64,000 nt of DNA, taken from assembly GCF_042453785.1 (NCBI RefSeq), contig NC_091672.1, positions 8,388,501 through 8,452,500 on the forward strand, written 5' to 3'. The stretch is from Malus domestica. Its lineage: Eukaryota; Streptophyta; Magnoliopsida; Rosales; Rosaceae. Made by a program: the position numbers and the translations under genes. The stretch's first letter is position 1. Each line of letters opens with the position of its first letter. The notes beneath the pieces are model-generated. The model searched no databases. It saw only the letters and a list, made by a program, of their open reading frames with translations, and was not told the origin of the DNA. Shown in pieces: positions 35,701-47,700 of this stretch.

Positions 35701-38700
35701 GCTACAAACATGAAGAGGAAGCTTGACCAGATGAAGGAATCTGATGGTCAGGTTTTACTTGATCATCAGAGATTTGTGGGTTTGTTCCAAAGGCATTTAT
35801 TGCCTTCGTCTTCTGGGGCTGTACCGCGTAATGAAACTCCAAATGATCAATCTCTGATGCCTCATCCTTCTAGGGTTTTGTCCAGTACTGAGGCTCCGAA
35901 TGATCCCCCTCCGGTGCCTTCTCTTTCTGGGGCTCTACCGCCTGCTGAGACTTCTCCTAAGCAACCTTTGTGAAGGCTCCCTCTTGTTTGTTTATTTTGA
36001 CTCAAGTATATGTACATATTTGTAACTTATAGGGGATATCAATAAATAAGCTTTCCTTCATTTCAACGTATTGTGTTAAATACACCAAAGCCTTCTTCGC
36101 TAAGTTCTTTGAATTTTCTTTTGTTGAAGCTTGTATGTCCAAGCTCTGTGAGTGGAGCATATAGGTTGAGGTAGTGTTCCCTTAATTTCCCGAGTGAGGA
36201 AAACTTCTCGGTTGGAGACTTGGAAAATCCAAGTCACTGAGTGGGATCGGCTATATGAATCTTAGAACGCCATTGTGTTCTGTCCTGTGTCATGTCCTCC
36301 GTTAGATCCAAGTACTCTAAGTCTTTTCTTAGGGTCTCTTCCAAAGTTTTCCTAGGTCTTCCTCTGCCCCTTCGGCCCTGAACCTCTGTCCCATAGTCGC
36401 ATCTTCTAATCGGAGCATCAGTAGGCCTTCTTTGCACATGTCCAAACCACCGTAACCGATTTTCTCTCATCTTTCCTTCAATTTCGGCTACTCCTACTTT
36501 ACCCCGGATATCCTCATTCCTAATCTTATCCTTTCTCGTGTGCCCACACATCCAACGAAGCATCCTCATCTCCGCTACACCCATTTTGTGTACGTGTTGA
36601 TGCTTCACAGCCCAACATTCTGTGCCATACAGCATCGCCGGCCTTATTGCCGTTCTATAAAATTTTCCCTTGAGCTTCAGTGGCATACGACGGTCACACA
36701 ACACGCCGGATGCACTCTTCCACTTCATCCATCCAGCTTGTATTCTATGGTTGAGATCTCCATCTAATTCTCCGTTCTTTTGCAAGATAGATCCTAGGTA
36801 ACGAAAACGGTCGCTCTTTGGTATTTCTTGATCTCCGATCCTCACCCCTAACTCGTTTTGGCCTCCATTTGCACTGAACTTGCACTCCATATATTCTGTC
36901 TTTGATCGGCTTAGGCGAAGACCTTTAGATTCCAACACTTCTCTCCAAAGGTTAAGCTTTGCATTTACCCCTTCCTGAGTTTCATCTATCAACACTATAT
37001 CGTCTGCGAAAAGCATACACCAAGGAATATCACCTTGAATATGTCCTGTTAACTCATCCATTACCAACGCAAAAAGGTAAGGACTTAAGGATGAGCCTTG
37101 ATGTAATCCTACAGTTATGGGAAAGCTTTCGGTTTGTCCTTCATGAGTTCTTACGGCAGTCTTTGCTCCTTCATACATATCCTGTATAGCTTGGATATAT
37201 GCTACTCATACTCCTTTCTTCTCTAAAATCCTCCAAAGAATGTCTCTTGGGACCCTATCATACGCTTTTTCCAAATCTATAAAGACCATGTGTAAATCCT
37301 TTTTCCCATCTCTATATCTTTCCATCAATCTTCGTAAGAGATAGATTGCCTCCATGGTTGAGCGCCCTGGCATGAACCCGAATTGGTTGTCCGAAACCCG
37401 TGTCTCTTGCCTCAATCTATGCTCAATGACTTTCTCCCAGAGCTTCATTGTATGACTCATTAGCTTAATTCCCCTATAGTTCATGCAATTTTGTACATCG
37501 CCCTTATTCTTGTAGATAGGCACCAAAGTGCTCATTCGCCACTCATTCGGCATCTTCTTCGTTTTCAAAATCCTATTGAAAAGGTCAGTGAGCCATGTTA
37601 TACCTGTCTCTCCCAAAACTTTCCACACTTCGATTGGTATATCGTCTGGGCCTACTGCTTTTCTATGCTTCATCTTCTTCAAAGCTACACCCACTTCTTC
37701 CTTCCGGATTCTACGATAAAAAGAGTAGTTTCTACACTCTTCTGAGTTACTCAACTCCCCTAAAGAAGCACTCCTTTCATGTCCTTCATTGAAAAGATTA
37801 TGAAAATAACCTTTCCATCTGTCTTTAACCGCGTTCTCTGTAGCAAGAACCTTTCCATCCTCATCCTTGATGCACCTCACTTGGTTTAGGTCCTTTGTCT
37901 TCTTTTCCCTTGCTCTAGCTAGTTTATAGATATCCAACTCTCCTTCTTTGGTATCTAGTCGCTTATACATATCGTCATAAGCCGCTAACTTAGCTTCTCT
38001 CACAGCTTTCTTCGCCTCTTGCTTCGCTTTTCTATACCTTTCACCATTTTCATCGGTCCTATCCTTGTATAAGGCTTTACAACATTCCTTCTTAGCCTTC
38101 ACCTTTGCTTGTACCTCCTCATTCCACCACCAAGATTCCTTTTGGTGTGGGGCAAAGCCCTTGGACTCTCCTAATACCTCTTTTGCTACTTTTCGGATAC
38201 AACTAGCCATGGAATCCCACATTTGGTTAGCTTCCCCCTCTCTATCCCACACACACTGGGTGATTACTTTCTCTTTGAAAATGGTTTGTTTTTCTTCTTT
38301 TAGATTCCACCATCTAGTCCTTGGGCACTTCCAAGTCTTGTTCTTTTTTCTCACTCTTTTGATATGTACATCCATCACCAACAAGCGATGTTGATTAGTC
38401 ACGCTCTCTCCTGGTATAACTTTGCAATCCTTACAAGTTATACGATCCCCTTTCCTCATTAGAAGAAAATCTATTTGTGTTTTTGACGACCCACTCTTGT
38501 AGGTGATCACATGTTCTTCTCTCTTCTTAAAGAAGGTGTTGGCTAAGAAGAGATCATATGCCATTGCAAAATCCAAGATAGCTTCCCCATCCTCGTTTCT
38601 CTCCCCAAAACCATGGCCACCAAGAAAACCTCCATAGTTGCCTGTCTCCCTGCCCACGTGTCCATTTAAATCTCCTCCTATAAATAACTTCTCCGTCTGA

Positions 38701-41700
38701 GCAATTCCTTGCACCAAGTCTCCAAGGTCTTCCCAAAATTTCTCCTTCGAACTCGTATCCAACCCTACTTGAGGTGCGTACGCACTAATCACATTGATAA
38801 GTTCTTGTCCTATTACAATCTTGATTGCCATGATTCTATCTCCTACCCTCTTGACATCTACAACATCTTGTGTCAAGGTCTTGTCCACGATGATGCCAAC
38901 ACCGTTTCTCGTTCTATTTGTGCCCGAATACCATAGTTTAAACCCTGAGTTTTCTAGATCCTTTGCCTTACGACCAACCCACTTAGTTTCTTGTAGGCAC
39001 ATAATATTTATCCTTCTCCTCACCATAACTTCTACTACTTCCATAGATTTTCCCGTCAAGGTTCCTATATTCCACGTTCCTAAACGCATTTTGCTCTCTT
39101 GAACTCTACCCTTCTGTCCTAGCTTCTTCGCCCTTCCCAGTCTAATAGGATCAAAGTACTTCTTTTGTATGTCCCGTGTAAAGTTGATAGGAGCATATGC
39201 TCCCAAACAACTTTGAGTGGAGTCGTTCGAAAAGAAGTTTCTATAGCCCCCTTGCTCATTTAACACTGTATCCGGGTGCCGATGGAGATACAGCGACCCT
39301 TGCTCACTTATCACTGTGCTCAGGCCACACAGCGCGCCACTTACGGGTGACGCCCTAGCTTTAGCGCGATTTCGTTCTGGATTCATTTTCATAAGGATTC
39401 GACGTGATCATGGAGTGCCGGCTGTCGACTACCTGACGCCCTCCCCCTCCTCCTTTATCCGGGCTTGGGACCGGCAATGTAAGATAAACTTACACGGCGG
39501 AGTTATATAACTTAACTCATGATAAAAATAAAAAACAATTATCATCGTAACTCAATAGATAATTTGTTTAAAGAAGAGAGAAGGGAGAAAACACTGGGAA
39601 GTAAGTTGACCGAAAGAGTTGAGAGAAAATAATGGATGTAGTTATTAATAAGTCACAAACTACAAAATCTCAAACGTACATGTTTTTGTTCATTTGTCTA
39701 TTCGCATTTGTTGGGGGCTATGTCATCATGTCAAAAATGCCTTGTTCACAATGATGTGAATTTCTGACCCTTCTAATAGGTTTCTCAAATCATTTCTGAT
39801 ATTGAATTTCAGCAATGGTTCAATCTTCTTATAGTTTTCTTAATTTTTCTGAATGGTGTTACCAATGGAATCAAACCTTTGCCTTGCACCATAAATATGT
39901 GATATGGTTCACTATGCGATTGTTGTCAATAAAAATTCAGCCTTCCTTGCTTCCTTTTTTCTACGAAGTGAAATGTCCTTTGAATTAAAGTATTTTGAAG
40001 GAGTAGCATTTTAGAGATTTTTGTGAAAATCAGTTTAAGAAAAAGTACCACATATGGACAATGTTAAATATTCTTTCTTTTCTGACCAAATTTGAATATT
40101 TTGGGAGCAGATCACAACTTATCTAGAGCAAAGGTGCTACAAGGAATTGAGGAACGAGAACTTTCGATCTGCAAAAATTGTCATGTGCATTTATAACAAA
40201 TTGCTGATTTCTTGTAAGGAGCAAATGTGAGTTCATCCTTATCTAATTTTTTGTTCTATTATCTCTCTCTCTCCTCACACTTTTCAAATAGCAGTATTGA
40301 CTGTTCAAAGAGAGTGCAAATTTTCTTTTATGATGGTCTCATTTGGGGCTTAGAGTTGAGCTCTAAGGTCTAAAACTATAAGCAACACTTTAAACCCTAG
40401 TATTTGCTCTTTTTGACTGTTAATTTGGACTATTGAGTTGGAATGATCTGTTTGAACATGAGGTCCTGATCCACATTCTGGCAACGTATAACATGGCATA
40501 AATCTACCAACAATAGACTCTCTCTCTCTCTCAAGCTCTCTGTTTATTTGTGCTTGTGGGTGTGTATATATAAAAAATATATAAATGCATATTTTTGTGT
40601 GGTTACATGGTTAATTTATATGTTCAGTGACATTTTCCTAGGCCTCTTTTTGCGAGTAGCTTACTCAGCATTATGCATACACTGTTGGATCAAACACGGC
40701 AAGATGAAATGCAAATTATAGGATGTCAGACTCTTTTTAACTTTGTAAATAATCAGGTTTGTAAATTACAAGATACAAAGCTTCACTTTTAATTTATCAC
40801 CAGCCAGCTTGGCTAGAGAAAATTTCAAATTTAATCCGTCTCTCTGATTTTTGCAGACGGATGGAACTTATATGTTCAACTTAGAAGGCTTTATTCCAAA
40901 ATTGTGTCAGATAGCTCAAGAGCCGGGGGAAGATGAAAGGGCAAGTAATCTACGTTCAGCTGCACTCCAAGCCCTTGCTTCAATGGTACTTTTTCATATT
41001 GTTTCTGTTATAAATTTAACACTACACCTTAGCATTAACTTCATGTCATGTTAAATGCATGTGAAATTCAAAATTCAAAAATGAAACATGCTATGGGAGA
41101 TTCTTATTACACTTTGGTTCGATCTATCTTTCTTTTTTCCGTCTCCCCTTTTTCTTGAACTTAGCAAATTTGTCCCCTTTACCATGAATTGTGTCCTTTT
41201 CTGTATTCTTTGCCCGATGAAGCTCTTAAAAGTGAAATAAGATGATATCTCTGTTGGAAATATATGCTTGTCACAGCATGTTTTCTCAAAGTTCAGAATC
41301 TATATCCCTGATGCAAAACTGAGTTTCCTAAATTTTCTTTTGTAGGTTTGGTTTATGGGTGAGAACTCTCATATATCAGTCGAGTTCGATAACGTAAGTA
41401 CATTTGAAGTTTCTTAAATCTTGTTCCAAACTTTCAAGTAATCTTTTGATAGTTCTAGAAGATAAATGTGAATATAATTTTTTGGATCAACCTCAACTAT
41501 AAATTTATTATTTATGCTTTAAAATTTTGCACTTTTTGCATTAAATATAAAATATTAACACCTTCAAGACCTTTTGATAACCATTTCATTTTTTGTTGTT
41601 AGTTTTCACTTTTTGTGGTTGAGATATGAGGAAAGTTATGGGGAGAAAGAAGGGATGGAGAAGGGTGGTGGGAAGGTAGGGAAGAAATAAAGTACAACGA

Positions 41701-44700
41701 ACGAAAACAAAATCTTATAGGGAGAACAACTTCAAATAGTTGTTGGTTTTTAGTTTTCATTTTGTGTATCTCCTCTTATACATTGATTGTACATCTCTCC
41801 CACCATCCTTCCTCCACTCTTCTGGATCCCCTCCTCTCCCCCATATATTTTCCCTATATCTCAAGTACAAAAAATTGAAACCTAAAACTAAAAACGAAAT
41901 GGTTACGGAACGGGAAAGGATAAGATTAGGAATGAGGATATCCGGGGTAAAGTAGGAGTAGCCGAAATTGAAGGAAAGATGAGAGAAAATCGGTTACGGT
42001 GGTTTGGACATGTGCAAAGAAGGCCTACTGACGCTCCGATTAGAAGATGCGACTATGGGACAGAGGTTCATGGCCGAAGGGGTAGAGGAAGACCTAGGAA
42101 AACTTTGGAAGAGACTCTAAGAAAAGACTTAGAGTACTTGGATCTAACGAAGGATATGACACAGGATCGAGCACAATGGCGTTCTAAGATTCATATAGCC
42201 GATCCCACTCAGTGACTTGGATTTTCCAAGTCTCCAACCGAGAAGTTTTCCTCACTCGGGAAATTAAGGGAACACTACCCCAACCTACATGCTCCACTCA
42301 GAAAGCTTCAACATACAAGCTTCAACAAAAGAAAATTCAAAGAACTTAGCGAAGAAGGCTTTGGTGTATTTAACACAATACGTTGAAATGAAGGAAAGCT
42401 TATTTATTGATATCCCCGATAAGCTACAAATATGTACATATACATGAGTCAAAATAAACACACAAGAGGGAGCCTTCACAAAGGTTGCTTAGGAGAAGTC
42501 TCAGCAGTCGGTAGAGCCCCAGAAAGAGAAGGCACCCGAGGGGGATCATTTGGAGCCTCAGTACTGGACAGAACCCTAGAAGGAGGAGGCATCAGAGGTT
42601 GATCATTTGGAGCTTCATTACGCGGTACAGCCCCAGAAGACGAAGGCAATAAATGCCTTTGGAACAAACCCACAAATCTCTGATGATCAAGTAAAACCTG
42701 ACCATCAGTTTCCTTCATCTGGTCAAGCTTCCTCTTCATGTTTGTAGCATAGTCATGTGCGAGCCGGTGCAACTGTTTATTCTCATGCTTGAGCCCCCTA
42801 ATCTCCTGTTTGAGACTCATCACTTCAGCCGCCAATGATTCAACTTGGCGGGTTCGAGCAAATAGGCGTTGGGCCATATTAGACACAGAACCTGCACACT
42901 GAACACTGAGAGCCAGCGAATCCTTAACAGCTAACTCATCAGACCGTTTGGAAAGTAGTCTGTTATCTTTGGGAGTGAGAAGGTTCCTGGCCACCACCGC
43001 AGCGGTCATATCATTCTTCATCACGGAATCCCCAACGGTAAGAGGACCAATAGGGGAGACGAAGGATGGGCGCCATATGTTGTCTGGAGAAGGCGGGGCT
43101 GCCTCTTCAACAAGGTTCAAGTCAAAACGACGGTCGGAGGGGCCAGACATTTTCAAAGGTGTTGAAGAGAGAAGAGGTCGGACAAATCAAGATCTTAGAA
43201 GTGCAAGAATGAAGCTTCTACTGGTGGAGATTCAAGTGTGCTTTGGAACTTAATGCCAGCCCCTATAAAAATCTGCACTCGACGGAGCTTCAGAAATCGA
43301 AGAGGCGCCTGCTCAGAAATCGAAGAGGCGTTTGCTTTCTCAAAAGCTGGGCTGCTTAGAGATCACGAGGGTTGATCTCAGAAATCGAAGAGGCGTTTGC
43401 TTTCTCAAAAGTTGGGCTGCTCAAAGACCACGAAGGCCGATCTCAGAAATCGAAGAGGCGCTGGCTTTCTCAAAAGCTGGGCTCCCCAGAGACCACGAGG
43501 GCCGATCTCAGAAATCGAAGAGGCACCTACTTTTCCAGCCTTGTCAGCACCTGTCACACGCACACTCAGCTTTGCGGAAATTATGGGCATTCTGTCAAAG
43601 ACTTCTGGGGAAGTAGAAAACACATGAATCTTACTGTTCAATCACCCACTTCCCACACGCAACAATAGCTCATGGGTACCACATATAACTTTGCCAAAGT
43701 TCTCTGCCAAAGTTGAGCACGTGAAGCTTGCAGCTCCCACTACATCGCTCTGACCAAGAAGGGTAAAAGAATAGCCAAGAAACAGCACTAACAAAGTTTA
43801 GACCCATAAATTTTGAAGGTCTAGCTACCATATTATTACCCACAAGGGTAAAGGAACAGTACCACTGCTGGATAATTGGAAAGTCCCTGTGTGTCAACCT
43901 CTGTGCTTCGTGGCAAGGTAGACTAGCAAACATGCCCAACCTTTACTCACATTCGAGAAAACACTCCCAATAAGATTGCTTGCTCCAAAATCGAAGAGGC
44001 ACCGTCCTCCGAATCTCAAGAGCCAGACTCCCAACATGACTACTTTCTTAAAAATCGAAGAGAGGGTAAAGGAACAGTACCATTGCTGGATAATTGGAAA
44101 GTCCCTGTGTGTCAACCTCTGTGCTTCGTGGCAAGGTAGACTAGCAAACATGCCCAACCTTTACTCACATTCGAGAAAACACTCCCAACAAGATTGCTTG
44201 CTCCAAAATCGAAGAGGCACCGCCCTCCGAATCTCGAGAGCCAGACTCCCAACATGATTACTTTCTCAAAAATCGAAGAGACACTGCTCCCCGAATCTCG
44301 AGAGCCAGACCCCCAGCATGATTGCTTTCTCAAAAATCGATGAGGCATCGTTCTCCGAATCAATCGAAGAGGCGCTCGCTTTCTCAAAAGCTGGGCTGCT
44401 CAGAGACCACGAGGGCCGATCTCAGAATTCGAAGAGGCACCTACTTTTCTAGCCTTGTCAGCACCTGTCACACGCACACTCAGCTTTGCAGAAATTATGG
44501 GCATTCTGTCGAAGACTTCTGGTGAAGTAGAAAGCACATGAATCTTACTGTTCAATCACCCACTTCCCACACGCAACAATAGCTCATGGGTACCACAGAT
44601 AACTTTGCCAAAGTTCTCTGCCAAAGTTGAGCACGTGAAGCTTGCAGCTCCCACTACATCGCTCTGACCAAGAAAGGTAAAAGAATAGCAAAGAAACAGC

Positions 44701-47700
44701 ACTAACAAAGTTTAGACACATAAATTTTGAAGGTCTAGCTACCATATTATTACCCACAAGGGTAAAGGAACAGTACCACTGCTGGATAATTGGAAAGTCC
44801 CTGTGTGTCAACCTCTGTGCTTCGTGGCAAGGTAGACTAGCAAACATGCCCAACCTTTACTCACATTCGAGAAAACACTCCCAACAAGATTGCTTGCTCC
44901 AAAATCGAAAAGGCACCGTCCTCCGAATCTCGAGAGCCAGACTCCCAACATGACTACTTTCTCAAAATCGAAGAGAGGGTAAAGGAATAGTACCATTGCT
45001 GGATAATTGGAAAGTCCTGTGTGTCAACCTTTGTGCTTCGTGGCAAGGTAGACTAGCAAACATGCCCAACCTTTACTCACATTCGAGACAACACTCCCAA
45101 CAAGATTGCATGCTCGAAAATCGAAGAGGCACCGCCCTCCGAATCTCGAGAGCCAGACTCCCAACATGATTACTGCCTCAAAAATCGAAGAGACACTGCT
45201 CTCCGAATCTCGAGAGTCAGACCCCCAGCATGATTGCTTTCTCAAAAATCGAAGAGGCATCGTTCTCCGAATCTCGAGAGCCAGATACCACAGACCACTT
45301 TTTCAAAGTGCTCTGACAGAGTTAAAACATGTGAAACTGGCAGCTCCCACTACCGTGCTATGACCAAGCAGGGTAAAGGAATAGCATTACTACTTGTTGT
45401 TAGGGAGACTCCTATATATGTCGACCTCCATCCCCAACGGACAGGCAGACCTGCAAAAATGCTCAACCCTTCATCATATCTGAGAGGGCACTCCCAACGA
45501 AGCCTTTCGAAATATTCAGCTTTCTTTCCCCCCGATAATACCTCTGCAAACAAGCTATACTAGAGCAAGAATATCTCATATCATTAGGGTTAAAAGCAAG
45601 AGTATCCCATATCATGCTTTTTCCCTGTCTTTTCTTTTGGCCTTGTTTTTACCTGCAAGACAAGGAGAAAGAGAGCAATCAGTCAGCACTTGGAATCAAG
45701 CTTCCAGCCAGGAACTGACTGCCTGGAACCCCTTACCTGATTACTTACCTGGCATTGCTCTCGAGTACTCATCTTCAACATCTTATGTTTCCAGGGAAGA
45801 TTCCGCATCTGCTTGAGGAACAGATAGGGCAAGTGCGAAGGATACAAGGAAGCATGTGGAGACAAGCGTAACAGCACACGTGCCGATACATCCATTACTC
45901 TGTCAAAAGCAAAAGTATCCCATATCAGCAGGGTGGAACGTACTCTAGATTTGATGGACTTGTTTTGACCCTCAAATTCTTCAGTCGGTCTTATACTCTG
46001 GAGGAAACCAGAAAACCCTCCAGCTCAGTTCAAGAATAAGCCTGTGGAAAGTTACTTCTTCAAAAGCAAAAGTATCTCATATCATCTCTTCTCATTTTTC
46101 TTCTCTTTATCCTTCATGCTGCTGCAAGATGGGGAGAAGGTGAACAATCAGTCGGAGCTCTGATTGCTTACCTTGTCTGTCACCTCTTTCAGCAGACCCC
46201 CTAGCTCGGCGACTTGGGGGACTCCTACTACATGGTTTGTATCGCGCTTGACCAAGCCTGAAACTACAAGTAAGCTTCAAGTGAAATTGATACATTACCT
46301 TGTGCATCTCCACCAGTTAAAGATACCACCCCTGGATGGAGGAAGAGTACTTCCAGAGAAGATGCCACATCTACCTATGAGACAGATAAGGCAAGTCAAG
46401 ACGACACCACACTCCGATACTTAGAAGTTTCGTGATTACGAGATCATTCTCCCACAATATTTCCTAATGTCATTTGTACTAAATCATTCACTTGTACTCA
46501 CTAAAGGAGAGCTTGAACCTATGTACTTGTGTAAACCCTTCACAATTAATGAGAACTCTTCTATTCCGTGGACGTAGCCAATCTGGGTGAACCACGTACA
46601 TCTTGTGTTTGCTTTCCTATCTCTATCCATTTATATACTTATCCACACTAATGACCGGAGCAATCTAGCGAAGATCACAAAAAGCGACCGTTTTCGCTAC
46701 CTAGGATCTATCTTGCAAGAGAACGGAGAATTAGATGGAGATCTCAACCATAGAATACGAGCTGGATGGAAAGAGTGCATCCGGCGTGTTGTGTGACCGT
46801 CGTAGGCCACTGAAGCTCAAGGGAAAATTTTATAGGACGGCAATAAGGCCAGCGATGTTGTATGGCACAGAATGTTGGGTGGTGAAGCATCAACACGTAC
46901 ACAAAATGGGTGTAGCGGAGATGAGGATGCTTCGTGGGATGTGTGGGCACACGAGAAAGGATAAGATTGGGAATGAGGATATCCGAGGTAAAGTAGGAGT
47001 AGCCGAAATTGTAGGAAAGATGAGAGAAAATCGGCTCCGGTGATTTGGACATGTGCAAAGAAGCCCGACTGACGCTCCGGTTCGAAGATGTGACTACGGG
47101 ACAGAGGTTCAGGGCCGAAGGGGTAGAGGAAGACCTAGGAAAACTTTGGAAGAGACTCTAAGAAAAGACTTAGAGTACTTGGATCTAACGGAGGACATGA
47201 CACAAAACCGAGCGCAATGGCGTTCTAGGATTCATATAGCCGACCCCACTTAGTGGGAAAAGGCTTTGTTGTTGTTGTTGTTGTTTGTATCTTTCAGATG
47301 GTTAAAATTTTCTAGCTGCTAGAATTTTTTATTTTTTTTATAATTATTAACTTATGAGTTATGACTAGCCTAAGGCTCCATTTTGATTGCCAATATTAAA
47401 TCTGAGGGATTGTCAACTTTGACTACCCATTTCAGTTAATGTTACAGGTTGAATTGATTGAATATATGATAACATTGTGAAAAAAAAAAAAAATGGTTAC
47501 AGGTTGAATTGGTTCTTCAGTTTTATGATTGTGTTACTCGTCACTCATTTACTTCTCGAAGTCATTCTTATGAAGCAGCTAGAACGAATGCTACCTAAAC
47601 CTCTTGACATTGGTCTTTTTCCATATTAATATACAGATTGTTGTAGTTGTCTTGGAAAATTATGGTGGCTTAAATAAAACTTCAGAGAACCTTGAAGGTT

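Larger units (their letters stand above)
32415..36233 (+). mobile_element. LTR-type cargo inside the intron 2 LINE (copy 2)
   Basis: Matches copy 1 (about 11175-15020) in inverse orientation, including the coiled-coil ORF, the CGAAGAGGCACC repeat families and the LTR-like end with TGGTTCACCCAGATTGGCTA. The LTR promoter block of copy 1 (14497-14790) is missing at about 32660. Strand is given for the coiled-coil ORF; the LTR-like part runs on minus. Confidence 0.85.
31808..39504 (-). mobile_element. Chimeric RTE-type LINE with LTR-element cargo, intron 2
   Basis: Read on the minus strand: 5' end at 39504, LINE ORF (39392-36234), then about 3.8 kb of LTR-type cargo (36233-32415), then a second copy of the last ~600 bases of the LINE (32414-31808) ending in (TTG)n. 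Perfect 21-bp target-site duplications flank the whole unit, so ORF, cargo and duplicated 3' end entered together. The first LINE segment stops just short of its normal terminus: CCCACTCAGTGA replaces the usual CCCACTTAGTGGG, AAAAGGCTTTG, (TTG)n. A cargo inserted later could not explain the two LINE 3' regions in the same orientation. The element is antisense to the host gene. Confidence 0.9.
41910..47285 (+). mobile_element. Chimeric RTE-type LINE with cargo, 5'-truncated, intron 6
   Basis: Plus-strand layout: LINE 3' portion (41910-42217, beginning GAAAGGATAAGATTAGG), LTR-type cargo (42218-46682), second LINE 3' end (46683-47253) and a (TTG)n tail to 47285. Both internal junctions (CACTCAGTGACTTGG and TCACAAAAAGCGACCG) are the same as in the intron 2 element, so both descend from one chimeric ancestor. 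Truncation from the 5' end is typical of LINE insertion. The second LINE 3' part has an internal TGA at 47041-47043 and other damage. I did not find a convincing target-site duplication; ATGGTTA near 41899 and 47298 is too short and not at the edges. Confidence 0.85.

Noticed and set aside
41899-47304. ATGGTTA repeats as a target-site duplication for the intron 6 element
   Set aside because: Only 7 bases, and neither copy abuts the element edge; chance is a sufficient explanation.
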